In this document: piece after piece, positions 1 through 7,258 of the stretch
Layout: the number at the start of each line of letters is the position of its first letter
Numbering within the stretch: the first letter of the stretch is position 1
DNA from: Defluviicoccus sp.
GTDB lineage: Bacteria > Pseudomonadota > Alphaproteobacteria > MPNO01
Reading direction: 5' to 3'
DNA length: 41,436 nt
Assembly (NCBI GenBank): GCA_028820505.1
Contig: JAPPIT010000196.1
Span: 1-41,436 of the forward strand
The notes under the pieces: generated by a model
The model's database searches: none
Told to the model about the DNA's origin: nothing
What the model saw: only the letters and a program-made list of their open reading frames with translations
Translations under genes and position numbers: made by a program

Positions 1-72
1 ATGACGGTGAAGGTGTCGTTGACCTCCCGCTCGTCAACTAGTCTTTGTAAGTGCCTATCGAAGGGCCGTCCC

Positions 73-1026
73 TCAATGCCCCGCCGGCCGGTCGCGGCGC
101 ACGGGCCAGGGCTTGTCGGAGACTATGGCGGGCCTCACCCGTACCTCGTCGGCGATGTCGATCACCATCAGGTCGTAGCCGATCTCGACCCGCCCGTCGT
201 ATCCCTCCCGCACCTGCGCGAGCGCCGGGCCGATCACGTCGTCGTTGTTGTACATGTGGTAGATCACGCCGAGCCGGGGCCGGGTTTCCGCCAGCACCTC
301 CCCGACCTCGCGCGGCGCGGTGTGGATCTGCTCGGCGATGATGCTGGCAAGCTCGATCGGCCGGCCGGCCTTGTCGGCATAGACCTCGACCGGCGGGAAC
401 GCCTCGTGGATCAGCAGGTCGACCCCCCGCGCCCGTTCGATCAGGGCGTCGCATTTCTTGGTATCGCCCGAGAACACGAAAGACCGTCCGGCATGGTCGA
501 TCCTGAGCCCGAAGGTGTTGTGCGGCGGCGTGTGCACCACCTCGAATGCGGTCACGCGAACGCCGTCTTCCTCCCAGACGACGCCTTCGCCGTAATCGAC
601 GGCCTCGATCTCGGAGCCCTGGAGCGTATCGAAGACGCGGCGGCGCGTTTCGATGTCCCACGCATAGATATCGCGCAGATGCCCGACGATGTCGGCAGTT
701 CCGGGCGGTCCCCAGACCCTGAGCGGCCGCCGCCTTCCGTATGTCCAGCCGCCGATCCAGAACTGGTCGAGCCCGCCGATGTGGTCCACGTGATGGTGGG
801 TGAAGAACACCTTGTCGACATCGTCGAACGGAATTTCGAGAGAGGTGAAATTGGCGGGCGTCCCCGGACCCGCGTCGAGCAGCATCTTGTGCGGGCCCGC
901 CTCGACGAACATGCCGGCCGCCGCCTGGCCGCGGCGGGGGAACGGCGTGCCGGTGCCGAGCAGGGTAACCCGGATCGCACCGGGCTCCAGCGGTTCGCCC
1001 GGGTAGAAGACGTGCCTGTTTTCCAT
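73..1026 (-). CDS. MBL-fold metallo-hydrolase (RNase Z/arylsulfatase-like)
   Basis: This 317-residue protein belongs to the metallo-beta-lactamase superfamily of hydrolases, which use two metal ions, usually zinc. The sequence shows the core motif HxHxDH at residues 77-82 (His77, His79, Asp81, His82), a second conserved His near 165 and the bridging Asp188 in an SGDT motif. The N-terminal LLGTGTPFP stretch resembles RNase Z and related phosphodiesterase or sulfatase-like members. No signal peptide is seen, so it should be cytoplasmic. The ATG has a GAGG-type ribosome site eight bases upstream. It is divergent from the TRAP binding protein that follows. The substrate cannot be deduced; tRNA processing is unlikely to be separable from a small-molecule role by sequence alone. 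Confidence 0.85.
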   Translation of the reverse strand: MENRHVFYPGEPLEPGAIRVTLLGTGTPFPRRGQAAAGMFVEAGPHKMLLDAGPGTPANFTSLEIPFDDVDKVFFTHHHVDHIGGLDQFWIGGWTYGRRRPLRVWGPPGTADIVGHLRDIYAWDIETRRRVFDTLQGSEIEAVDYGEGVVWEEDGVRVTAFEVVHTPPHNTFGLRIDHAGRSFVFSGDTKKCDALIERARGVDLLIHEAFPPVEVYADKAGRPIELASIIAEQIHTAPREVGEVLAETRPRLGVIYHMYNNDDVIGPALAQVREGYDGRVEIGYDLMVIDIADEVRVRPAIVSDKPWPVRRDRPAGH

Positions 1027-1107
1027 CGTGTTCCTCGCTGCGTTTCGGGGCCCGAAGCATCATAGACGGGCGGCGCTCCGCAGGAAAAAACCGCGTCGAG
1101 AGACGGG

Positions 1108-1135
1108 TTACAGCCCGGCGGCCGGCTGGTAGTAT
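1108..1135 (+). promoter_or_regulatory. Possible sigma-70 promoter for TRAP binding protein 1
   Basis: TTACAG (1108-1113) and TAGTAT (1130-1135) are separated by 16 bases, about 76 bases upstream of the ATG at 1212. The match is moderate and was found by eye. Transcription would start near 1142, leaving a leader of about 70 bases. Confidence 0.35.
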
Positions 1136-1211
1136 GCAAGGCGGAATCGGGCCCCCGGTCGTGCGGGCGGGCCGGAAACTCGAACGACAACCGACAGGGA
1201 GCAGGAATCCG

Positions 1212-2225
1212 ATGAAACTGACTTATGGATCCCTCGCCGCGGCCGGCGTCGCGGCGATTACGGCGGCGGCGATCGCACTGCCCGCGCAGGCGGCGACCGA
1301 GCTCAAGGTGACGACGGCGCTGGGGACGAAGCACGACCAGTCGCAGGCCTTCCTCGAGACCTTCGTCAAGAAGATGGCCGAGGACGAGAGCGAGGTTAAG
1401 CTGAAATATCTCGGCGGGCCCGAGGTGACGCCGCCCCGCAAGCAGGGCGCGGCGCTGAAGCGGGGCCTCATCGACATCATCATGTCGCCGTCGACCTACT
1501 ACTCGGCCGCGCAGCCCGAAGCGAAGCTGACCGGGATCGCCAACGTGCCGCCGCAGGAATGGCGCAAGAACGGCGGCTACGACATCTTCGCCAAGGCATG
1601 GGCCAAGCGGTCGAACGCGATCATCCTCGGCTGGGGCAATTTCTACACCACCCAGCAGTTCTCGATCTGGCTGATCGACAAGCCCAAGCTCAGCAAGGAA
1701 ACCGGGCTCGACATCAGGGGCCTGAAGATGCGCTCGACCGCGCTGTACACGGCCTTCTTCAAGGCGATGGGCGCGATCCCGAAGACCATCGATCCGGCCG
1801 AGGTCTACACCGCTCTCGAACGCGGCGCGGTCCAGGGCCTCGCCTGGCCCGAAGGCGGGGTCGCCTTCCGCGGCTGGCAGCGTTTCATCAAGTACCGGAT
1901 CTTCCCGGGCTTCTTCCGCTCGACCACCATGGCGACGATGAACAAGGACAAGTTCGACAGTCTGTCGAAGAAGGCCCAGGCGCAGATCATCGCCGCCGGT
2001 CTGCATTACGAGAATGCTTCCGGTCAGCTCCTCAAGAAGAAGGCGCAGATCGACAACGAGAAGCTCCGCAAGGCGGGCGTGCAGGACTACCACCTCCCGC
2101 CCGAGTACGCGAAGATCTACATCGACACGATCCTGGGCGCGAAATGGGCCGAAGCCGAGCAGCAGAAGTTCACGGTCCCCTTGAGCGAGCTGAGGTCCAA
2201 GCTGTACAAGGCGGCCGGAAGCTGA
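1212..2225 (+). CDS. TRAP transporter solute-binding protein DctP (system 1)
   Basis: This 337-residue periplasmic binding protein belongs to the DctP/SBP_bac_7 family, which captures organic acids for a TRAP secondary importer. A signal peptide is visible (hydrophobic residues 8-24, cleavage after AQA near 28). The conserved ligand-carboxylate arginine is in LKMRS (Arg174), followed by the family block ending ALERGAVQG. ATG 1212 is chosen over an in-frame upstream start because it gives the signal peptide and follows an AGGGAGCAGGA ribosome site. No DctQ/M lies on the same strand. Its closest relative in the window is the system 3 binding protein (shared GGPE, LKMRS and KYRI-P-F blocks). The system 1 and system 3 permeases also resemble each other, so its partner is probably the DctQM pair at 3771-5609. 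A strong terminator follows. Confidence 0.93.
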   Translation: MKLTYGSLAAAGVAAITAAAIALPAQAATELKVTTALGTKHDQSQAFLETFVKKMAEDESEVKLKYLGGPEVTPPRKQGAALKRGLIDIIMSPSTYYSAAQPEAKLTGIANVPPQEWRKNGGYDIFAKAWAKRSNAIILGWGNFYTTQQFSIWLIDKPKLSKETGLDIRGLKMRSTALYTAFFKAMGAIPKTIDPAEVYTALERGAVQGLAWPEGGVAFRGWQRFIKYRIFPGFFRSTTMATMNKDKFDSLSKKAQAQIIAAGLHYENASGQLLKKKAQIDNEKLRKAGVQDYHLPPEYAKIYIDTILGAKWAEAEQQKFTVPLSELRSKLYKAAGS

Positions 2226-2260
2226 TTCCGCCGTTTCGTCCGGCTTGACGCCGAACGTCA

Positions 2261-2292
2261 GACGCCGCCCCCCCGGGGCGGCGTCTTTTCTT
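2261..2292 (+). terminator. Rho-independent terminator after dctP (system 1)
   Basis: A perfect 11-bp G+C-rich stem (2261-2271 with 2275-2285) with a CCC loop is followed by TTTTCTT, 35 bases after the dctP stop. It marks the binding protein as a monocistronic unit. Of the 347-base gap 2226-2572, this hairpin, the inverted repeat at 2378-2488 and the minus-strand terminator at 2515-2550 are the only structures I see. Confidence 0.85.
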
Positions 2293-2377
2293 GTATGTCG
2301 GACCGGACGCGGGCGCACCCTTCGATATGGACTCATGTGGATGACTTGACGAGCGAGAGGCTCGCGACCCTTCTTCC

Positions 2378-2488
2378 GTCATGCCCGGACTTGTTCCGGG
2401 CATCCACGTCTTGCGGCATCGCGGTGCGAGCGGGGAGCGGACGAGGCGGTGGAGGGACGTGGATGCCCGGAACAAGTCCGGGCATGAC
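2378..2488. repeat. Perfect 33-bp inverted repeat pair (alphaproteobacterial palindromic repeat type)
   Basis: Bases 2378-2410 and 2456-2488 are exact reverse complements over 33 bases, separated by a 45-base spacer. Each arm is itself a hairpin (GCCCGGA and TCCGGGC around a short loop) and carries the GTCATGCCCGG motif. Repeats of this style are common between genes in alphaproteobacteria. It could fold into one long stem-loop or two small ones and may protect or terminate transcripts from either side; the role is not shown here. Confidence 0.8.
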
Positions 2489-2514
2489 GATGTGGGGGCG
2501 GGTGGGAATTGCCG

Positions 2515-2550
2515 AAAAAGAAACCCGTCATCCCGAGTAGGCCCGACGGG
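2515..2550 (-). terminator. Probable terminator for the dctQM-Rieske operon (system 1)
   Basis: Read on the minus strand, CCCGTC (2550-2545), a 15-base loop and GACGGG (2529-2524) form a stem followed directly by TTTCTTTTT (2523-2515). It begins 22 bases beyond the Rieske stop codon. The stem is short (6 bp), so strength is uncertain. Confidence 0.55.
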
Positions 2551-2572
2551 CCGTATCAAGGGACGCTCGGCC

Positions 2573-3748
2573 TTACTCCGCCGGTGCGAGGACTTCGTTC
2601 CGCGACGGGACTTGGACCACCCGGTCGGCCGGGCCGCGGGCGATGCCCGGCGGATCCTCGCCGCGCTCCACGGCCTCTATCGCCTCGCGCAGGCGGCGGC
2701 GGAACATGACGACGCCGCGGTCCGAGGTCGCCAGGTGTTCGAGCGAATGGCGGGCGATCGCGCGCTGGCTCACCTGCGCCTCCCAGTCGTCCGGCGCGCG
2801 CTGGGTCTCCTCGTAGTCGCGGATGACGGGCGCGTGCGGCGGCTGGAAGATCTTCTTGTCCGGGTCGATCCGTTCGACGTGGAAGCCGACCGTGTTCTCG
2901 TTGTCGACCGGAACCCACCAGCCGACCATGCGCGCCCGCTCGGTCTCCTCGGGATCGGTGCCGGTCACCTCCGGCGGCGGCACCGACCGCGCGGTCGGCA
3001 CGAAGATGGTCGAGATCCGGGTCAGCCGGTAGCCGCTGTCGAGATCGGTGGTGCGGATATAGGAAACGTGGCGGTCGGAATGGACGTATTCGAAGCGCGG
3101 CAGGACGGCCATCACCTGGGAGAACTCGAACAGGCCGGGGTTCCACCCGTGCAGGATGTAGGTATGGACCGGGTCGGCCGCGTTCTCCTGGAGCTGCAGC
3201 CAGTTGCACGCCGCCACCTCGCCGCGGCTGTAGTTGCGGTAGGCCAGATACTCGGCGTCCTCGTCCTCCAGGATGTCGTAGCGCGGCAATAGCGGCTTCT
3301 TGTCCAGCGGGCCCATATAGGCGAACACCAGCCCCCTGTATTCCTCGGCCGGGTACCAGGGCTGGCGGACCTCGTCCTTGTAGCGGCTGTGGGCGGGCTC
3401 GCCGGGCTGGTCGAGGCAGCGGCCCTCATGGTCGTAGAGCCAGCCGTGATAGCAGCAGCGGATGCCGTCTTCCTCGATGCGGCCGTATTCGAGCGAGGTG
3501 CCGCGATGCGCGCAGTGCGCGCCGAGCACGCCGACCCGCCCCGACCTGTCGCGGTAGGCGACCAGCTCCTCGCCGAGGATTCTCAGGAATTTGGGCAATT
3601 CGCCGAGCTCCGACGACAGGCAGACCGGCTGCCAGTAGCGCCGCATCAGCTCGCCCATCGGCGTGCCGAAGGTCACGTGGGTGAGCCTCGAATCCTCGTC
3701 GGGGACGATCGCGTTGCGGCCGTAGCCCGACCCGTCCGAATTGCTCAT
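2573..3748 (-). CDS. Rieske [2Fe-2S] aromatic ring-hydroxylating oxygenase, alpha subunit
   Basis: This 391-residue cytoplasmic oxygenase inserts oxygen into aromatic or related substrates using electrons from a separate reductase. The Rieske cluster ligands are Cys79, His81, Cys98 and His101 (CxH, 16 residues, CxxH). The mononuclear iron triad D-x2-H-x4-H is Asp192, His195 and His200. Length and motifs fit the phthalate 4,5-dioxygenase/vanillate demethylase (PobA/VanA-like) group rather than two-subunit dioxygenases. It is the last gene of a tight unit, 22 bases after dctM, suggesting it acts on the imported compound (inference). No ferredoxin or reductase gene is nearby. The substrate is unknown. 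Confidence 0.93.
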   Translation of the reverse strand: MSNSDGSGYGRNAIVPDEDSRLTHVTFGTPMGELMRRYWQPVCLSSELGELPKFLRILGEELVAYRDRSGRVGVLGAHCAHRGTSLEYGRIEEDGIRCCYHGWLYDHEGRCLDQPGEPAHSRYKDEVRQPWYPAEEYRGLVFAYMGPLDKKPLLPRYDILEDEDAEYLAYRNYSRGEVAACNWLQLQENAADPVHTYILHGWNPGLFEFSQVMAVLPRFEYVHSDRHVSYIRTTDLDSGYRLTRISTIFVPTARSVPPPEVTGTDPEETERARMVGWWVPVDNENTVGFHVERIDPDKKIFQPPHAPVIRDYEETQRAPDDWEAQVSQRAIARHSLEHLATSDRGVVMFRRRLREAIEAVERGEDPPGIARGPADRVVQVPSRNEVLAPAE

Positions 3749-3770
3749 ACGGCCCTCCTCCCGCTCCGCG

Positions 3771-5078
3771 TCACATCAGGCTGGGCAGCCAGAGCGCGAC
3801 GCCCGGGAAGGCGACCAGGATCAGGATCAGGATGGTGTCGCAGACCAGGAAGGGAAACGCGGCGCCGGCAACCTGCAGGATGGTCGTGCCTTTCGGCGCG
3901 ACCCCCAGCATGACGTAGAGCAATAATCCGAATGGCGGGGTGGTCCCCGCCATCTCGATGGTGATGAGCACGAACAGGCCGAACCAGATCAGGTCGAAGC
4001 CGAGCGCATGCGCCAGCGGGAAGAAGATCGGCACCGTGATCAGCATCATCGACGTCGCGTCCATGAACATGCCGAGCAGGATCAGCACGACGAACATCAT
4101 CAACAGGATGATCAGCCGGTGGAGCTCGTAGCTCGTCACCCACTCGATCAGCCCCTTGCTCGCCCCGGAGAAGGCCAGCATCTGGCTGAACACGGTGGAG
4201 TTCATCAGGATCAGGAACACCATCGCGGCGACCCGGACGGTCGCCTCGACGGCGGTCTTCATCGATCCGAAGGAGAGGGAGCGGAACAGGGCGGCCAGGA
4301 TTATCACCCCCAGCACGCCGCAGGCCGCCGCCTCGGTCGGCGTGGCGACGCCGAGGATGATGAAGCCGACCACCATGAAGACGACCAGCCCCATCGGCAG
4401 GATGTTGGTCGTCACCATCCTGACCCTGGTGCCGAGGCTCATATAGGGCACGTCGTAGGCGGGCGCCGAGCCGGGGTTGCGGACGAGCTGGAGCGTGATC
4501 ATCCCCGCGTAGAGCCCGGCGAGCAGGAAGCCGGGCAGGAACCCCGCGACGAGGAGCCTGCCGACGTCGATCTCGGCGATCGCCGCGAGCAGCACGCCGA
4601 GCGCCGAGGGCGGGATGATCATGGCGAGCCCGCCGGTGCCGAGGATCGGACCCATCGACATCTTCTTGCTGTAGCCGCGCCGGTTCATCTCCGGCACCAT
4701 CAGCGAGCCCAGCATCGCCGTGTTGGCCATCGACGAGCCGGTGAGCGTCGAGAAGATCGAACCGCCGGCGACGGTGAGGTAGCAGAGCCGCCCGGGCAGG
4801 CGCCCGAAGATCGCGTCCAGCCCGTCGAACACCCGGATCGCAAGCCCGGTGTGGAAGAACAGCGAGCCCATCATGATGAACATCGGCACCGGGCCGAGGA
4901 TGAACCGGGTGATCAGCTGGGTCGAGTTGTCGGCCACCTGGATCAGCCCCGCGGTGCCCGCGAAGATCGTGACGGCGATGAAGTTGGTGGCGATGAACGA
5001 AAACGCGACCGGAACGCCCAGCGCCATGAACGAAATCACCATCCCGAGCAGGAGGGCGAAGGCCCAGTACCATTCCAT
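3771..5078 (-). CDS. TRAP transporter large permease DctM (system 1)
   Basis: This is a 435-residue polytopic inner-membrane protein with about 12 hydrophobic segments, the ion-coupled translocation subunit of a TRAP importer. Family signatures visible are the GRLPGRL block, the TGSSMANTAMLGSLMVPEM block, GGLAMIIPPSALGVLL and a C-terminal TTPPFGLLLYVM block. It starts 3 bases after dctQ and runs into the Rieske gene, a clear three-gene operon. It is strikingly similar to the system 3 DctM at 29357-30685 (nearly identical across the FHTGLAIRVFD and MSMGPILGTGGLAMIIPPSA segments), pointing to paralogous transporters. Confidence 0.95.
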   Translation of the reverse strand: MEWYWAFALLLGMVISFMALGVPVAFSFIATNFIAVTIFAGTAGLIQVADNSTQLITRFILGPVPMFIMMGSLFFHTGLAIRVFDGLDAIFGRLPGRLCYLTVAGGSIFSTLTGSSMANTAMLGSLMVPEMNRRGYSKKMSMGPILGTGGLAMIIPPSALGVLLAAIAEIDVGRLLVAGFLPGFLLAGLYAGMITLQLVRNPGSAPAYDVPYMSLGTRVRMVTTNILPMGLVVFMVVGFIILGVATPTEAAACGVLGVIILAALFRSLSFGSMKTAVEATVRVAAMVFLILMNSTVFSQMLAFSGASKGLIEWVTSYELHRLIILLMMFVVLILLGMFMDATSMMLITVPIFFPLAHALGFDLIWFGLFVLITIEMAGTTPPFGLLLYVMLGVAPKGTTILQVAGAAFPFLVCDTILILILVAFPGVALWLPSLM

Positions 5079-5081
5079 GGG

Positions 5082-5609
5082 CTACACCCCTTCCCGCACG
5101 TCCATCCGGCTGCCGTACATGTCGTCCACCCCGATCAGGAAGCGGCCGAACTCGACCGCCATCAAGCCGAACCCGAACGGCATCGGCAAATAGAGCGTCC
5201 AGAGCGGGAAGTAGGCGCCGCGATCGTCGAGTTCCTGGAAGATGAACGCTTCGTACCAGAGCTGCACCGAGAAATAGACGAAGCCGAGACATCCCGCGAT
5301 CGCCACGAGATAGGCGAACTTGGCCGTCACCAGCTTGACCCGCGGAGGCAGGAGCTGGGTGACGGCGTCGACGAAGACATGACCCTTGATGCGGACGAGC
5401 CAGGGCGCGGCCAGCATGGTGAACCACAGCAGCCCGTATTCGACCAAGCCGTGGGTGCGGTCCCAGGGAAGCACGGGAACGCCCCACCCGGCGAGGATGG
5501 TCAGCCCGACATCGACGACGATGACGACGAACACCGCGAATATGATCAGCCCGGAACCGGCCTTGAACAGGTTCAGCAGCCACAGATGAGTCTTGCCGAA
5601 CGTCTCCAC
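5082..5609 (-). CDS. TRAP transporter small permease DctQ (system 1)
   Basis: This 175-residue protein has four predicted membrane segments, the small membrane subunit that joins DctM to form the TRAP translocator. The family hallmark is EYGLLWFTMLAAPWLVRIKGHV in pattern (residues about 59-80), with an AVEFGRFL block near the C-terminus. It starts at GTG 5609 behind a GGAGAGGGGGG ribosome site and is the first gene of the dctQ-dctM-Rieske unit. A good promoter lies at 5669-5697. No binding protein is in this operon; the likely partner is the opposite-strand DctP at 1212-2225. Confidence 0.92.
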   Translation of the reverse strand: METFGKTHLWLLNLFKAGSGLIIFAVFVVIVVDVGLTILAGWGVPVLPWDRTHGLVEYGLLWFTMLAAPWLVRIKGHVFVDAVTQLLPPRVKLVTAKFAYLVAIAGCLGFVYFSVQLWYEAFIFQELDDRGAYFPLWTLYLPMPFGFGLMAVEFGRFLIGVDDMYGSRMDVREGV

Positions 5610-5668
5610 GAACCCCCCTCTCCGCCGCGGCCCGGGGAGACCGGCCGCGGCGGCTGCGCGCGGGGAAC

Positions 5669-5697
5669 ACTTTACCCGCCGGGGCCGGGCGGTCCAA
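5669..5697 (-). promoter_or_regulatory. Sigma-70-type promoter for the dctQM-Rieske operon
   Basis: On the minus strand TTGGAC (5697-5692), a 17-base spacer and TAAAGT (5674-5669) match the housekeeping consensus well. The start would be near 5662, about 52 bases before the GTG of dctQ. It was found by eye and is unproven. Confidence 0.5.
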
Positions 5698-5750
5698 CCG
5701 AGCCGCGGCGCGCCCTTGCCAGCGTTCCGGCGCCGTGGCAGCTTCGCCGC

Positions 5751-5827
5751 GGGCCCGTAGTTCAGCTGGTTAGAACGCGCCGCTCATAACGGCGTTGTCG
5801 CAGGTTCAAGTCCTGCCGGGCCCACCA
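5751..5827 (+). tRNA. tRNA with CAT anticodon (tRNA-Ile2 or elongator tRNA-Met)
   Basis: This 77-nt cloverleaf has a 7-bp acceptor stem (GGGCCCG/CGGGCCC), D arm GTTC/GAAC, anticodon stem CGCCG/CGGCG with loop CTCATAA, and T arm GCAGG/CCTGC with loop TTCAAGT. The CCA end is encoded. The anticodon is CAT. It is not the initiator: base 1 pairs with base 72, and the three G-C pairs of initiator anticodon stems are absent. C4-G69 and C5-G68 in the acceptor stem are the pairs reported to favour the lysidine synthetase TilS, so it may read AUA as tRNA-Ile2. The gene ends 3 bases before the convergent hydrolase stop. Confidence 0.95.
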
Positions 5828-5830
5828 CCG

Positions 5831-7258
5831 CTATCTCGACGCACGAAGGCTCTCCAGCCGCTCGCTCAGGCGGTGGAGCGGCCGGTGGTCGCGAATCATC
5901 TGAAGCGGCACCGAGAAGTGGCCGCGCTGCCAGATGAAACGGTTGCGGGCGGGGACACGCCATTCGTCGATCAGCGCCTTGCCGGTCGCAAACGGCGTGA
6001 CGGTGTCGCGGCTGCCGAGCACGGTAACGATGTTCTCGGGGTCCATCGCGGGGTCCGCGCCCCGGGGATCGAGCAGCGGCAGCCAGCGCAGCGCCCCCTC
6101 CTCGGTCCAGCCGTGTCGGGCGATGGCCTCGGGCACGCCCCAGAGCTTCGCCATGCTGCCGCGCAGCGCCGCGTCCTCGGGATGCCCGCAATGGGTGATG
6201 AGGAACAGCGCGTCGGGCTGCAGCCGAGACGGCCAGGCGGTCGCCTTGACCGCGAGGAGCTGGGCGAGCAGCGCGCCCAGGCTGCTCCCCCCCGCCGCGA
6301 CCGGGCCGCGGCTGGTGCGCCGGCTCCAGTCGATCAGCACCGGCCATTCGAGCAGCTGGGCGGAGAACGTATCCAACGCGCCGCGGGGAGCGCGGGCGAT
6401 GAACGTCTCCCCGCCATAGCGGCCGTCCGGCACCCGGCGGCCGTGCCACGGCGCTTCCGGCCGGATCACCCGGATCCCCATCCGGCACAGGGCGAACACT
6501 TCGTCGGCCAGCCCGTGCCAGTGATCGAACTCGACGCAGATGCCGTGGCCGAACACGAGGGAGGGAGGATCGGCGACGCCGACCGGCTCGTAGACCCGGG
6601 CGAACACGTCGTCGTTCATGACCGGGCTGGGCGAGCGGAAGCGCAGCCAGTATTCCTCGCCCACGGGCCCGGGCACACGCTGCGATTCGAAGACTTCGGG
6701 GAATGGGGGTTGCGGCACGAAGGCGGCCGCGGGATCGGCCAGCCATGCGCCGTAATCCGTTTCGATCTCCTCCGGGTCCGGCACGTCCCATCGAACCGGA
6801 AGAATCCGCCGCCGGCGCCTGAGGTAGGAAAAATGGCGCCTGGTCGCGTTATAGGCGTTGCGCCGGTCGCGCCGCGCCGCCTCGATCGCCACCAGGCGGT
6901 AGAGCTCGGTGTCCCGTTCCTCGAAGAACACCTGGCGCCAGCGCCCTTCCGTCGCGTTCACCGCCTCGCGCGCGGTCTCGAACCGGTCGAGAGTCTTGCG
7001 CAGCCGCGCCCCGATCCCCGGGACCGGATCCATCGGCACTTCCTCGTAGAACCGCAGGATCGACCCGTTGGCGGCCCGCGCCGCCGCCCACAGGCGCGAG
7101 AGGGGGAAGAACCAGCGCCCGAGCAGCCAGAGCGCGGCGTGATCGAACCATGGCCTCGCCAGCACCGCGCCGACGGGCGAGCGCAACCATCTCTCGCTGA
7201 AATCCTCGGCGGTGAGACGCGGCTCCCAACCCTCGGGAAAAACCGGGCCGGCCGTCAA
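5831..7258 (-). CDS. Alpha/beta-hydrolase family protein with N-terminal helical extension
   Basis: This is a 475-residue alpha/beta-hydrolase-fold protein, likely a serine esterase, lipase or related enzyme. The nucleophile elbow is GGSSLG with Ser326. The acid is in GSRDTVTP and the catalytic His in RGHFS close to the C-terminus. The oxyanion-hole region may be FGHGIC near 237-241. The first 200 residues are rich in Arg and Trp and do not belong to the standard fold; I do not recognise a domain there. The chosen start is TTG 7258, which overlaps the acyltransferase stop as TTGA and has AGGAAG eight bases upstream, implying translational coupling. The pairing with a glycerolipid acyltransferase suggests a membrane-lipid role (inference). 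Confidence 0.8.
   Translation of the reverse strand: MTAGPVFPEGWEPRLTAEDFSERWLRSPVGAVLARPWFDHAALWLLGRWFFPLSRLWAAARAANGSILRFYEEVPMDPVPGIGARLRKTLDRFETAREAVNATEGRWRQVFFEERDTELYRLVAIEAARRDRRNAYNATRRHFSYLRRRRRILPVRWDVPDPEEIETDYGAWLADPAAAFVPQPPFPEVFESQRVPGPVGEEYWLRFRSPSPVMNDDVFARVYEPVGVADPPSLVFGHGICVEFDHWHGLADEVFALCRMGIRVIRPEAPWHGRRVPDGRYGGETFIARAPRGALDTFSAQLLEWPVLIDWSRRTSRGPVAAGGSSLGALLAQLLAVKATAWPSRLQPDALFLITHCGHPEDAALRGSMAKLWGVPEAIARHGWTEEGALRWLPLLDPRGADPAMDPENIVTVLGSRDTVTPFATGKALIDEWRVPARNRFIWQRGHFSVPLQMIRDHRPLHRLSERLESLRASR

Noticed and set aside
1-75. Fragments of a gene at the left edge
   Set aside because: One plus frame ends DGEGVVDLPLVN then a stop at 39-41 and could be the tail of an upstream gene. 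A minus frame is also open to the edge but lacks a usual start codon. Twelve codons are too few to decide.
2378-2488. CRISPR-like repeat
   Set aside because: There are only two arms, in opposite orientation, with no regular spacers and no cas gene.
4008-5789. 593-codon plus-strand frame opposite dctM/dctQ of system 1
   Set aside because: Composition is dominated by His, Asp and Arg, antisense to clear membrane proteins, and it runs into a tRNA.
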